Of a stretch of 64,000 bases of DNA, positions 19,693 through 29,621 are shown one piece after another. Made by a program: the position numbers and the translations under genes. The DNA is taken from positions 1 to 64,000 of the forward strand of contig JAUWNI010000001.1 in NCBI GenBank assembly GCA_030612705.1, in the 5' to 3' direction. Origin of the DNA: Phycisphaerae bacterium. Its GTDB lineage: Bacteria; Planctomycetota; Phycisphaerae; UBA1845; Fen-1342. The notes beneath the pieces are model-generated. The model was not told where the DNA came from and did not search any database. It saw only the letters and a list, made by a program, of their open reading frames with translations. Position 1 is the first letter of the stretch. Each line of letters opens with the position of its first letter.

Positions 19693-20628
19693 ATGAGCCG
19701 CAAGAGGGAAACCACGACGCAGACCAGGCATTTCAGGCGGCTGCCGCATCCACATCACACGCGACGCGGGCGCACCGAACCTACCAGAGTCGATGACCTG
19801 ATGGCGCTCTTGCGGGACGACGTTCTGACACGGTTCTGGCGGATCACCGGATTGACGGCGGTACGTGTCTCACTTCCTCCGTCGGGATCGGAGCGAGAGG
19901 GCCGGGAGGCGTTTCGGTTCACACACCCCATTTGTCGAGGATGTTTTGCCGCGCGGGCCTGTCGGGAAACCTGGTGGGCACACCTGGCTGAGTTGCGACG
20001 ATACAACGAACCGCATTGGCACCGCTGCAAGAGCGGCAACCGCCGCGGGTTCGTGCCAGTGACGGCGAAGGGGGGCTGTATGTTGCTGTGTCAGTTGGTT
20101 TGTGACGGGGTGTTACCGCTGACGGAGTTCCGGCACAAGCTCGAACTGCTGGCCATATTGGTTGAAAATTTCACGGCCCGACATGCTGGGGAACTCGAAG
20201 GGTCGTCGGGGATCAAGGAAAGGCCGGCCGAGGCTAACGGGACGCGGTTGCCTGGGGATTGCTACGATCCCGCCGCTCACGCGTTGCATCCGCGGGTACG
20301 CCAGGCCATTGAGGTACTTGATCGGCATGCTGGAGATCCGGACCTGACCGTTGCCGTCATCGCTCGGAAAGTGGGGATGAATTCGACATACTTGGCACAT
20401 CTTTTTTGCAAACAGGTCGGCCTGCGGATGAGCCGGTACCTTGCGGAGCGGCGGATTGAGTTGGCCAAGCACTTGCTGGCCACGACCGACCGGCAGATCA
20501 AACGGGTGGCATACGAAAGCGGCCACCACAACGCCGACTGGTTTAGTCACGTTTTCCGGGCGCATACGGGATCGACGCCCGGCCAATATCGGCGGCGAAA
20601 GCGAGGGGATCAGACCCCGCGTACCTAG
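19693..20628 (+). CDS. AraC family transcriptional regulator with PocR-like sensory domain
   Basis: Cys-rich CRGCFAARACRETWWAH plus CKSGNRRGFVPV; C-terminal AraC HTH (VAYESGHHNADWFSHVFRAHTGSTPGQYRRR). Confidence 0.85.
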   Translation: MSRKRETTTQTRHFRRLPHPHHTRRGRTEPTRVDDLMALLRDDVLTRFWRITGLTAVRVSLPPSGSEREGREAFRFTHPICRGCFAARACRETWWAHLAELRRYNEPHWHRCKSGNRRGFVPVTAKGGCMLLCQLVCDGVLPLTEFRHKLELLAILVENFTARHAGELEGSSGIKERPAEANGTRLPGDCYDPAAHALHPRVRQAIEVLDRHAGDPDLTVAVIARKVGMNSTYLAHLFCKQVGLRMSRYLAERRIELAKHLLATTDRQIKRVAYESGHHNADWFSHVFRAHTGSTPGQYRRRKRGDQTPRT

Positions 20629-20797
20629 TTTCCCTTGGATTTCCGTTGTGAAACTTGGAAATACTTGCATCACAATGATTAACTCCGATAATTACAGTAG
20701 GAGTGTCATTTTCGCGGAGGTGGAATTGACGGCAAGGGGCCTTACGAGGCTTAAGCCGGCATATCGAGAAAGGGTTCCAGCCCTAAGGAGGTGTTTG

Positions 20798-21520
20798 ATG
20801 CGATTTTGTTTGATTTGCGCGGTATTCTGTTTCCTGGCGGTCCCCGCGATTGCCGATTGGGATCCCGGTGACGGCCACAAGATGCACTACCCGCAACTGC
20901 CGGACCCGGACGGTTGGGATGTGTGCGCGACGTTCCCCAAAGTCCTGGCCGACGACTGGATGTGCTCGGAAACCGGTTGGGTCAGCGATATCCACTTCTG
21001 GGGTTCGTGGCGGCACGAAGAGGAGGGTATGATCGACAAGATCCACCTCAGCATCCACGATAACGATCCCGGGCCGCCGAGCAAGCCGATCAACCCGCCG
21101 CTGTGGGAGCGCGACTTCTACCCCGGCGAGTGGATGGAACGCTGGTACGGCAGTGGCGATCAGGGGTGGTACAACCCCAACACGGGAGAATTTTACGAGC
21201 ACGACCACCTCAATTATTTCCAGTACAACTTCGTGGACATTGTCGAGCCGTTCTGGCAGGAAGAAGGCCGCATCTACTGGCTGGACATCTCGGTGACGCT
21301 TGCGGATCCCGAGAACTTCGCGTGGGGTTGGAAGAGCACTCAGGATCACTGGATGGACGACGCAGTGTACGGTGATTTTCCGGATCCGGACTGGCAGGAG
21401 ATGTACGAGCCGCCCTATTTCGAGCAGTCGCTGGACCTGGCCTTCGTGATCACGCCGGAGCCGACGATGTTTGGGTTGTTGGCTCTCGGTGGGCTGGTGT
21501 TGCTCCGCCGGAGGCGGTAA
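20798..21520 (+). CDS. PEP-CTERM sorting domain protein (DUF7901-like)
   Basis: SD AAGGAGG; signal peptide MRFCLICAVFCFLAVPAIA; C-terminal ITPEPTMFGLLALGGLVLLRRRR. Confidence 0.8.
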   Translation: MRFCLICAVFCFLAVPAIADWDPGDGHKMHYPQLPDPDGWDVCATFPKVLADDWMCSETGWVSDIHFWGSWRHEEEGMIDKIHLSIHDNDPGPPSKPINPPLWERDFYPGEWMERWYGSGDQGWYNPNTGEFYEHDHLNYFQYNFVDIVEPFWQEEGRIYWLDISVTLADPENFAWGWKSTQDHWMDDAVYGDFPDPDWQEMYEPPYFEQSLDLAFVITPEPTMFGLLALGGLVLLRRRR

Positions 21521-21646
21521 GGCGCGAAAAGAAAATGCGCGGGTGCGGCACCAGTGGCGAGCGTTCGTGACAAACCCGCGCGTATGTAATTTGACTAGGA
21601 ATCGAAATGGTGAGTTGCCCGTTAGCGCGCGGCTCGCCATTCTTTT

Positions 21647-22186
21647 TTATACGCCGCGCATTCGTGCGATGATCTTCTCCGCCGCGTCGTAGTTACCCTG
21701 TCCAAAGAAGACGAAGGTCACCTTTTCGATGGATTCGTTCCGCGCGAGGAATGTCGCCGTGGCTTGCAGGGCGATTTCGGTTGCTTCGTCGAACGGGTAG
21801 CCGTAGACGCCGGTGCTGATGGCGGGAAAGGCGACGGTCTTGGCGTGGTTGTCGCGTGCGACTTCGAGCGAGCGGCGGTAGCAGGAGGCGAGCAGTTCGG
21901 GTTCGCCGCGGGTACCGTCGCGGTAGACGGGCCCGACGGTGTGGATGATGTATTGGGCGGGGAGCTTGAAGCCGGGGGTGATTTTCGCGTCGCCGGTTTC
22001 ACAGCCGCCGAGTTGCCGACATGCGGCCTGCAATTGTTCGGCACCGGCGGCACGGTGGATCGCACCGTCCACGCCGCCGCCGCCGGCGAGTCGGCTGTTG
22101 GCGGCGTTGACGACAGCGTCGACCGCGAGCTTGGTGATATCGCCCCGTTGCAACTCGATCCGCGACCACGCATTTGCGTCGGACAT
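21647..22186 (-). CDS. Macro domain protein (O-acetyl-ADP-ribose deacetylase-like)
   Basis: GDITKLAVDAVVNAANSRLAGGGGVDGAIHRAAG; PAQYIIHTVGPVY; AFPAISTGVYGYP. Confidence 0.93.
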   Translation of the reverse strand: MSDANAWSRIELQRGDITKLAVDAVVNAANSRLAGGGGVDGAIHRAAGAEQLQAACRQLGGCETGDAKITPGFKLPAQYIIHTVGPVYRDGTRGEPELLASCYRRSLEVARDNHAKTVAFPAISTGVYGYPFDEATEIALQATATFLARNESIEKVTFVFFGQGNYDAAEKIIARMRGV

Positions 22187-22332
22187 GAGCGGGCCTCCGG
22201 TTTTGTGAAGTGAGTTTGGTCTCTGAAGGCATACGATATTACCGATAGCCGCCGGCGACAACCGAGCCGGCGCACACTCCAGGCTTTCCTGGTCCAGGTG
22301 ACGGTCGAGGACGACCGGCGTACCATGTTCGC

Positions 22333-25035
22333 ATGTCACGCACGCTCTATCTGATCGACGGTCACGCCCAGATTTACCGCGCGTACTACGCCCGGGTAGG
22401 GAACCTGACGGCTCCGAGCGGCGAGCCGACGCGGGCCACGCACGTCTTTTGTCAGATGCTGCTTAATCTATTGCGGGACCGCTCGCCGGACCTGCTCGCG
22501 ATGGTGATGGACGTCTCCGACAAGACGGTCTTTCGCAAGGAGATCGATCCCGAATACAAGGCCAATCGCGATCCACCGCCGGAGGATCTGCCGGCGCAGG
22601 CCGATCGGATCGTCTCGATACTCCAAGCCGTCGGCGTTCCGATTCTGCGCATGGAGCGGTTCGAGGCGGACGACATCATGGCGACGTTGACAAGCCGCTT
22701 CGCCGACGAGGATCTCAACATCGTCCTGGTCAGCAAAGACAAAGACCTCGAACAACTGCTCTCCGAGCGCGTGGTGCTGTACGACCCCGGCAAGGACGAG
22801 GTCATCACGCCCGAGCGGCTGTTCGAGACAAAGGGCTGGACGCCGGAACAGGTCATCGACGTGCAGACGTTGACCGGCGACAGCGTCGACAACGTACCGG
22901 GCGTGCCGGGGATCGGACCGAAGACCGCCGCCAAGCTGATTGCGAAGTACGGTTCGGCGGCGGGCGTGGTCGAACACGCCGACGAATTGACGCCGAAGCA
23001 ACGTGACAATGTCAAGGCGTTCGTGCCACAACTCGACACAACGCGTCAATTAGTGACGCTGCGCGACGACGTGCCTATTGAATTCGATCTCCAACAAGCG
23101 GATTGCCAACGCTTCGACTGGTCGGCGGCGGGACCGATCTTTGAGGAGTTGGGGTTTCGACGGCTGTTGGAGCAGTTGCCCACGCAAAGCGAAGTCGGTG
23201 CCGCCGCGCGGGCCGATTCGAGCACGTTGGATGGCGGGGACTATCAACTCGTCAACACGCCGGAGCAGCTTGATGAATTCACGGCGGCGCTCGGCAAGCA
23301 ATCGGCGTTCGCGGTTGATACGGAGACCACGAGCGTCAGCGCGATCGACGCCGAGCTGGTGGGCTTGTCGTTTTCGTGGGAGGCGGGACGGGGCTATTAC
23401 GTACCGGTACGGTCGTTCCTCGGCCAGCCGCTGTCGCCGGACCTGGTGCGGCAACGGCTCGGGCCGGTTCTCGCCAATCCCGAGACGCTCAAGGTCGGGC
23501 AGAATTTGAAGTACGACTTGACGGTGCTGCGTCTGGCGGGGATGCCGGTGGCGGGGCCGCTGTTCGACACGATGATTGCGGCATTCGTGCTCGATCCGAC
23601 CCGCACGTCGTACAAGCTGGACAAGCTGGTCCTCGATCTGCTTGATCACTCGATGATTCCGATCAGCGACCTGATCGGCAAGGGGCGCAATCAACAGACG
23701 ATGGATCAGGTCCCGCTCGAACGGGTCTCCGAATACGCCGCCGAGGATGCCGATTACACCTGGCGGCTCAAGGAGCTGTTCGAGCCGCGGCTCAGGGGTT
23801 CCGACCGCGAGGCGCTGTTCAACGACATCGAAATGCCGCTGGTCTCGGTGCTGACCGAGATGGAGATCAGCGGCATCAGCCTGGATGTCGATTTTCTGGC
23901 CGGTATGAGCAAGGAGTTGGCGACGCGGGTTGGTGAATTGACCCGGCAGGCGCGCGACGCGGCCGGTATGGGTTTCAATCTCGATTCGCCGAAACAGCTC
24001 GGCGAGGTCTTGTTCGACAAGCTCAAGTTCCGCGTCGTCAAGAAAACGAAGACGAGCCGCTCGACCGATGCGGACACGCTGGAGACGCTGGCCCGCGAAA
24101 CGGATCACCCACTGCCGACGCTGATGCTGGACTACCGCGAGTTGCAGAAGCTGCGCAACACGTACGTGGACGCGCTGCCCGCTGCCCGTAGTAAACGGAC
24201 CGGGCGGATTCACACCAGCTATCACCAGACCGGGGCGGTGACGGGACGGCTGTCGAGCAGCGAGCCGAACTTGCAGAACATCCCGGTGCGGACCGAACTT
24301 GGCCGGCAGATTCGCCGGGCATTCGTGCCACGGAGCGGGGACAAAGTCCTGATCGTCGCCGACTACTCGCAGATCGAGCTGCGCGTGCTGGCGCATTTCT
24401 GTGAGGACGAGGAACTGACGCGTGCGTTCGTCGAGGATCGCGACATCCACGCTTTCGTCGCCGCCCAGATCAACGGCGTCGATCTCACGGACGTCACGAA
24501 GGAGATGCGCGGCCGAGCCAAGGCGGTCAACTTCGGCATCGTCTATGGGCAGACGGCGTTCGGCCTGTCGCAGACCACCGGCCTGCCGCGCGGGCAGGCC
24601 CAGCAATTCATCGACGACTATTTCGACCGCTACCCGCGCATTCGCGGATTCATCGACCAATGCGTCGCCGACGCGAAACGCGACGGATTTGTGCGGACGA
24701 TTCTCGGCCGTCGTCGCCCGATCGAGAACATCGAATCGCGCAACCGCACCGCCCGCGCCCAGGCCGAGCGGCTGGCGGTCAACACGGTCGTCCAGGGTTC
24801 GGCGGCGGACCTGATCAAGCTGGCGATGATCAATCTGCATCGCCGGATTCACGAGGAAGGCCTACCGCTGCGGATGCTGTTGCAAGTGCATGACGAATTG
24901 GTTTGCGAAGGGCCGCGCGATGAAGCGCCGCGGCTGGGCGGGATCGTCGTCGAGGTAATGGGCAGCGCGATGAAGCTGCGCGTGCCGTTGAAAGTTGATG
25001 TCAACCTGGGCGACAACTGGCTGGAAGCAAAATAG
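22333..25035 (+). CDS. polA: DNA polymerase I
   Basis: 5' nuclease (LYLIDGHAQIYRAYYA, GDSVDNVPGVPGIGPKTA), 3'-5' exonuclease (FAVDTETTS), polymerase motifs (ADYSQIELRVLAH, RGRAKAVNFGIVYG, LQVHDELVCE). Confidence 0.98.
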   Translation: MSRTLYLIDGHAQIYRAYYARVGNLTAPSGEPTRATHVFCQMLLNLLRDRSPDLLAMVMDVSDKTVFRKEIDPEYKANRDPPPEDLPAQADRIVSILQAVGVPILRMERFEADDIMATLTSRFADEDLNIVLVSKDKDLEQLLSERVVLYDPGKDEVITPERLFETKGWTPEQVIDVQTLTGDSVDNVPGVPGIGPKTAAKLIAKYGSAAGVVEHADELTPKQRDNVKAFVPQLDTTRQLVTLRDDVPIEFDLQQADCQRFDWSAAGPIFEELGFRRLLEQLPTQSEVGAAARADSSTLDGGDYQLVNTPEQLDEFTAALGKQSAFAVDTETTSVSAIDAELVGLSFSWEAGRGYYVPVRSFLGQPLSPDLVRQRLGPVLANPETLKVGQNLKYDLTVLRLAGMPVAGPLFDTMIAAFVLDPTRTSYKLDKLVLDLLDHSMIPISDLIGKGRNQQTMDQVPLERVSEYAAEDADYTWRLKELFEPRLRGSDREALFNDIEMPLVSVLTEMEISGISLDVDFLAGMSKELATRVGELTRQARDAAGMGFNLDSPKQLGEVLFDKLKFRVVKKTKTSRSTDADTLETLARETDHPLPTLMLDYRELQKLRNTYVDALPAARSKRTGRIHTSYHQTGAVTGRLSSSEPNLQNIPVRTELGRQIRRAFVPRSGDKVLIVADYSQIELRVLAHFCEDEELTRAFVEDRDIHAFVAAQINGVDLTDVTKEMRGRAKAVNFGIVYGQTAFGLSQTTGLPRGQAQQFIDDYFDRYPRIRGFIDQCVADAKRDGFVRTILGRRRPIENIESRNRTARAQAERLAVNTVVQGSAADLIKLAMINLHRRIHEEGLPLRMLLQVHDELVCEGPRDEAPRLGGIVVEVMGSAMKLRVPLKVDVNLGDNWLEAK

Positions 25036-25060
25036 GCCGGGGGATCGCGACCGAACGCCT

Positions 25061-26014
25061 ATGGAGCATAACGAAACGATCCTTCACCACGCCCGGGAGG
25101 TTCCCGCCAAGCATCCCTCCGCCGCGCGTCTTGGTGTCGTCTACGGTATCGCGGCCTACATGTGGTGGGGGCTCAGTCCGATCTACTTCAAGGCCGTTGC
25201 CGGCGTGCCGGCGTTACAGGTGCTGGGGCATCGCATCGTCTGGTCGGTGGTTCTCCTGGCCATATTGGTTTTGGCTCAGCGACGTTGGCAATCCGTGCAA
25301 GCGGTCTGCCGCGATCGGCGAACGCTGCTGCGCCTCTGCGTAACGACCGTGTTGATCGCGAACAACTGGGGCGTGTTTATCTGGGCGGTCGCGAATGGGG
25401 AACTCTTGCAGGCGAGTTTCGGCTACTTTATCAACCCGCTCGTGAACGTCCTGCTCGGGTTCGTGTTCCTGCGCGAACGCTTGCGACGCTTGCAGACGAT
25501 CAGCGTCGTGCTGGCGGCGATCGGCGTCGCGTACCTGATTGTCGGCTACGGCCGGGTACCGTGGATCGCGCTGCTGTTGGCGTTTTCGTTCGGGTTTTAC
25601 GGCCTGCTGCGTAAAACCACACGCGCCGATCCGCTCGTCGGGCTGACGGTCGAGTCGTCGTTGCTGGCGCCGATCGCGCTCGCGTACCTGATCTACGAAG
25701 GCGTCCGCGGGCAAGGCTCGTTTGGGGCCGTATCCTGGCAACTGGACATCCTGCTGGTTTCCGCGGGCATCATTACCGCCATCCCGCTTCTGTGGTATAC
25801 AGCGGCGGCCAAACGGCTGTGGTACTCGACGCTGGGGATCCTCCTATACATCGCCCCGACCGGACAGTTCCTGCTGGCGGTGCTGGCCTACGGGGAGCCG
25901 TTCACCCGCGACCACCTGGTCAGCTTCTCGCTGATCTGGACGGCGCTGATCATCTACACGGTTGACACGACAATCCTGTCCCGGCGCTCTGTTTCCGCGT
26001 TGGAGCGGGCGTGA
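25061..26014 (+). CDS. rarD: EamA-family transporter, RarD type
   Basis: YGIAAYMWWGLSPIYFKAVAGVPALQVLGHRIVWSVVLL; NNWGVFIWAVANGELLQASFGYFINPLVNVLLGFVFLRERL. Confidence 0.92.
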   Translation: MEHNETILHHAREVPAKHPSAARLGVVYGIAAYMWWGLSPIYFKAVAGVPALQVLGHRIVWSVVLLAILVLAQRRWQSVQAVCRDRRTLLRLCVTTVLIANNWGVFIWAVANGELLQASFGYFINPLVNVLLGFVFLRERLRRLQTISVVLAAIGVAYLIVGYGRVPWIALLLAFSFGFYGLLRKTTRADPLVGLTVESSLLAPIALAYLIYEGVRGQGSFGAVSWQLDILLVSAGIITAIPLLWYTAAAKRLWYSTLGILLYIAPTGQFLLAVLAYGEPFTRDHLVSFSLIWTALIIYTVDTTILSRRSVSALERA

Positions 26015-26041
26015 CGGCAGGGGCGGGCTGCGGGGGAGAAT

Positions 26042-26127
26042 GTAGCGTCCGCCCCCCGTGGCGGACGTAGAATGTGGAAATCTTTCGCCATCCGACGGCC
26101 GCCACGGGGGGCGGCCGCTACATTTTA
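26042..26127. repeat. REPIN-like palindrome, family A
   Basis: GTAGCGTCCGCCCCCCGTGGCGGACGTAG...ACGGCCGCCACGGGGGGCGGCCGCTACATTTT. Confidence 0.75.
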
Positions 26128-26138
26128 TGAAACACGCT

Positions 26139-28256
26139 CTAATCGTGTTTGCCAGACGGCGGTCGCATCGGTGTAGGCGTGAAGTCGACGGTTCCGTCTT
26201 TTCGGTCGACGCCGATGCTGAAGTTGCGGTCGGCCCAGTTGGGTGAGTCCGGTGGATCGAGCCAGTGCGCGTTGTTTTTGAATTCCTCGCTCCAGTACGT
26301 GTCTTTGCCGCCGATGTCGAGGAACAGGGCGATCGACGTAGTGTCGGCGAAGTAGGTGCCGACGCCGTCGCGAGCACGGAAGCTTTCGCTGTTCTGCGCG
26401 AAGCCCGGGCGCTCGGTCTTCTCGCTCGAGTAGTTATCATCGCCGCCGATGTCGATCAACATCGCGACGCTACGGTTGATCGAATACGCGATTCCATGCT
26501 CCTGGACGTCGTAAGTGTCGTCGCCGCCGACGTTGAGCAGAATGGCGATGGTAAAGTCGTGGGCGAAGGCGAGGCTGTTGTTGGCGTTTGCGTCGGTGAG
26601 GTGGCGGTCGTCGCCGGCTTCATCGATGAGGATGCCGAGACAGAAATGGGCGCCGGTGGCCTGCGACCAGACGACGCCGCGATATTCGTCGTTGCCGGCG
26701 CGGTCGTGCAGGATGCCGATGCCGAACCAGTAGCCGGTCCCCATGGACCAGTTACCGGAGGTGTAGACGTCATCGCCCGCGCCGTCGAGCAGCGCGCCGA
26801 GTCCGCCGGCCCAGGAATGACCGTCGGCGCCGTCGCCGCGGCGACCCATGGCGCAGCCTTGTGCGTTGGAAACGCAGACGTCGAGCTTGGGCGAATGGTA
26901 CGAGGGCCGGCCGGTGATGGAATGCTCGCGGACGGCGGTGTACTTGTCGTTGCCGGTACGGTCGGCGAGCACGCCGACGCCGCTGACACCCCCGAGCCCC
27001 TGCCCGTCGGCGTAGAGCCGATACTGATCGGTACCGGCAATATCAAAGAGCAAGCCGATACCGAAGTAGCCGCAACCTTGGCCGCTGTACTTGTTGAAGT
27101 ACACGTCATTGCCGGCGAGATCGGCACAGAGTCCGAGGCCGAACTGACCGACGCCCTGGGCGTAGTGTCGAGCGCCGTAGGTATCGTCGCCGGCCTCGTC
27201 GATCAGCACGCCGACGCCGCAGAGCCCGGCCCCCTGGGCGGGTTGCTCGGAGATGTACTGGTCGTTGCCGGCCATATCGAGCAGCAGGCCGATGGGTCGG
27301 TCGGCGGTGGAGGCCGCCACGCCGCCGCGGTAAAGATCGTCGCCGCCGAGATCGACGATAAGCAGCGTATCGTGACCGTCGAGCACGTCGTTGCCCCCGC
27401 CGCGAATGCGGATCCAGCCCCAGGGGGATTCCCAGTCAAAGACGAAGTCGGGCACATCTTTGAGATCAAGCGCTTTCAAAGCGATGCGGGCATTGTCGAG
27501 GGCCTGAACGCATTTCTGCCCGGCGTACCACATGCTCGCCTCATCCCAGGTGCGGGCCAGGTCGTCGATCTGCGGGCAGTAGTCGAACGCGTCGACCATC
27601 TCCTCGCCGACGTTGTAACGCCGCGCGACGACGAGCCGATCGTTGCCGTCCACCTTGCGGAAGGCCAACTCCGCCCAGTAGTGCGCGTCGATGACGTTCA
27701 GCACCAACTGCCCGAGAATCGGGCTGACGCCCTCGGGCAATACCTTGACCAACTCGGCGAGTTCCTCTTTCGGCTTCGGGTACGGCAGCTCCAAACCAAA
27801 GGTGTTGATCCGTGTCGGCCGATTCGCCGCTCGCGTGAGTTGTAGAATCGCCTCGTCGAGCGGCGTTTCGGGGGCGAGTACGTTGGCGGTATAGCCGCGA
27901 AAACCGCCGAACTTGGGGTCGATGCCGAGTCGCTGCACGGTGCGGAAGAGGCTGCTGCCGCCGCGTTGCGGATCGGCGTCGAGCTTCTCCGGGTCGAGGC
28001 CTTCCCACGCCGTCCGCGCCAGCGACCGGGTGAAGGTGATCGAATCGAGCGGCTCGGCAAACAGCGCGTCGAACACCCTCAGCTTGTACGGAACATCGGG
28101 AAAGCGCGGCCACCAACCCTTGGGTGTCCAACCCAAATCGGCGCGGCGCATCCCGACCAGGGCGAGTGCCTCGTCCAGCGCGTCGCCCGGTTGCGCGACC
28201 GCCATCGATCCACAAAAACCTAACAATACAACGATCGTCGACAGTTTGCTTTTCAT
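26139..28256 (-). CDS. Secreted protein with tandem G-[IV]-G-[IV]-L-x-D-x-A-G-[DN]-D-x-Y repeats
   Basis: Signal peptide MKSKLSTIVVLLGFCGSMAVAQ; about ten ~35-40 aa repeats such as GVGVLIDEAGDDTYGARHYAQGVGQFGLGLCADLAGNDVYFNKYSGQG. Confidence 0.8.
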   Translation of the reverse strand: MKSKLSTIVVLLGFCGSMAVAQPGDALDEALALVGMRRADLGWTPKGWWPRFPDVPYKLRVFDALFAEPLDSITFTRSLARTAWEGLDPEKLDADPQRGGSSLFRTVQRLGIDPKFGGFRGYTANVLAPETPLDEAILQLTRAANRPTRINTFGLELPYPKPKEELAELVKVLPEGVSPILGQLVLNVIDAHYWAELAFRKVDGNDRLVVARRYNVGEEMVDAFDYCPQIDDLARTWDEASMWYAGQKCVQALDNARIALKALDLKDVPDFVFDWESPWGWIRIRGGGNDVLDGHDTLLIVDLGGDDLYRGGVAASTADRPIGLLLDMAGNDQYISEQPAQGAGLCGVGVLIDEAGDDTYGARHYAQGVGQFGLGLCADLAGNDVYFNKYSGQGCGYFGIGLLFDIAGTDQYRLYADGQGLGGVSGVGVLADRTGNDKYTAVREHSITGRPSYHSPKLDVCVSNAQGCAMGRRGDGADGHSWAGGLGALLDGAGDDVYTSGNWSMGTGYWFGIGILHDRAGNDEYRGVVWSQATGAHFCLGILIDEAGDDRHLTDANANNSLAFAHDFTIAILLNVGGDDTYDVQEHGIAYSINRSVAMLIDIGGDDNYSSEKTERPGFAQNSESFRARDGVGTYFADTTSIALFLDIGGKDTYWSEEFKNNAHWLDPPDSPNWADRNFSIGVDRKDGTVDFTPTPMRPPSGKHD

Positions 28257-28453
28257 CGCGTGGTTACTCCCAATGTTTCCGCGGGCCTCGGCGGAAAGCG
28301 TTCCTGGAATGGTGATAAATGACACAGTGATGTGTACCCGCCGACTTGGCGTTTTGTCAACAGGGAATTGGGTATCCGAAAAACGCGACGGATCAGCGCC
28401 GTCGGATACGAAGGTGCTGATCCGTCGCATGCAAATTCGTTCGGTAGGAAGCG

Positions 28454-28681
28454 CTACTCTTCCGGCCAGACTTGGTCGCCGCTGTCGGCGTCGTGCAGAC
28501 AGATGCAATCGACCGGGCAGGCTTGGGCGGCGGCGAGGATAACGTCGGGCTCGTCGCCTTCCGGATCGGTGACGATGGCGATGCCGTCGTCGTCCATGTC
28601 GAACGTATTCGGCGCCTCGCTGCAACAAAGCTGGTCGCCGATGCAGGTGTCGCGATCAATCTCGATCTTGTACTTGGCCAT
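28454..28681 (-). CDS. Ferredoxin
   Basis: MAKYKIEIDRDTCIGDQLCCSEAPNTFDMDDDGIAIV...AAAQACPVDCI: cluster-binding Cys with acidic body. Confidence 0.88.
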   Translation of the reverse strand: MAKYKIEIDRDTCIGDQLCCSEAPNTFDMDDDGIAIVTDPEGDEPDVILAAAQACPVDCICLHDADSGDQVWPEE

Positions 28682-28927
28682 CTCTTTTCTCCATTCGGCC
28701 TGGGTCGGTGACCTCGTGTCGCCTGACCACCTTCCTGTGTCAGTCCATCGACGAGCCGCGCCCGTCGTCGAATGTAAGCGAGCGTACCCACGCAACTCGT
28801 GTGCCAGGATCGCCACGATCGGCGCAGGGTAACGTTGTTCGCGATAATTGCAACCGTTCCGGACGCTTATACGAGGGCGAGGTGTAATCCCGTTTGGAAG
28901 AGTGCCCAGAGAAGGCAGTCGGGGGTG

Positions 28928-28974
28928 CCCCATCCCGTTTCGCCTGGCCGGCGGGCAGGCGAAACGGGATGGGG
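28928..28974. repeat. Near-perfect hairpin CCCCATCCCGTTTCGCCTG-loop-CAGGCGAAACGGGATGGGG
   Basis: 19-bp inverted arms around a short GC-rich loop. Confidence 0.85.
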
Positions 28975-29017
28975 GACTGATTCGAACCTGTATCGACCTT
29001 GCTCCCTCGAATCGGTT

Positions 29018-29066
29018 CCCCACCCCGACCGAGTGCCTGCCAGACAGGCACTCGGAACGGGATGGG
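29018..29066. repeat. Related hairpin CCCACCCCGACCGAGTGCCTG-CCAGA-CAGGCACTCGGAACGGGATGGG
   Basis: Imperfect inverted arms; same terminal GGGATGGG motif as 28928-28974. Confidence 0.75.
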
Positions 29067-29161
29067 TCACCCTGCCGTCCCGGAACGCCAAAGCCATGGC
29101 ACAAGCGAGGAAGCGGTCCAATCGAAACAAGTGCATGGCTCTTGTGGTTATGTGCATTCAT

Positions 29162-29602
29162 TCAATCATAGGCTAGACGAAGCTTCTCATCGGTCAGTGT
29201 AGGCGCAATGATCTCCCGCCATTTTGGCGAGTCCCACGTCTTCAGCTTCATATGCACGTTGTAGTATTTTTGCGGTATCGGATGCGTGCCCATAACCACC
29301 TTCAATCCATATCTTTCGACGACGAAATCACGAAAGTGCATGATGCGCGGACACGGCGGATACCCGACAATCAATCCAGTGGCGAAATGAACGACCTGTA
29401 CCCCGTTCTTCTTCATTTCCTCCGGAGCGTACTCAACGTTCCCGCCGGGACAACCGCCGCACGTTGTGTATCCAGCCAACTCCACGTCCGCGCCACGATA
29501 AATGCTGAACGCGCCTTCCCTGTTGCGGAGAGACCTCAGGCATTTGCCCCCGGCGCACATTCGGTAGCGGTCGCAGATGATGATCCCGATTGTTTCCTTC
29601 AT
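29162..29602 (-). CDS. CGGC domain-containing protein
   Basis: MKETIGIIICDRYRMCAGGKCLRSLRNREGAF...VELAGYTTCGGCPGGNVEYAPEEMKKNGVQVVHFATGLIVGYPPCPRI. Confidence 0.8.
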   Translation of the reverse strand: MKETIGIIICDRYRMCAGGKCLRSLRNREGAFSIYRGADVELAGYTTCGGCPGGNVEYAPEEMKKNGVQVVHFATGLIVGYPPCPRIMHFRDFVVERYGLKVVMGTHPIPQKYYNVHMKLKTWDSPKWREIIAPTLTDEKLRLAYD

Positions 29603-29621
29603 ACCTTTACTCCGTCCGTTC

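Noticed and set aside
23050-24852. 600-aa minus-strand ORF opposite polA
   Set aside because: Shadow ORF of a high-GC gene; Arg/His/Gln-rich composition without recognisable motifs while the plus strand is clearly DNA polymerase I.
26265-27845. 526-aa plus-strand ORF rich in Val/Ala/Gly
   Set aside because: Antisense of the DxxGDDxY repeat protein; its apparent periodicity is inherited from the opposite strand.
28740-29176. Several overlapping ORFs of 96-125 aa between the ferredoxin and CGGC genes
   Set aside because: They run through the two hairpin repeats on both strands and have no protein-like composition.
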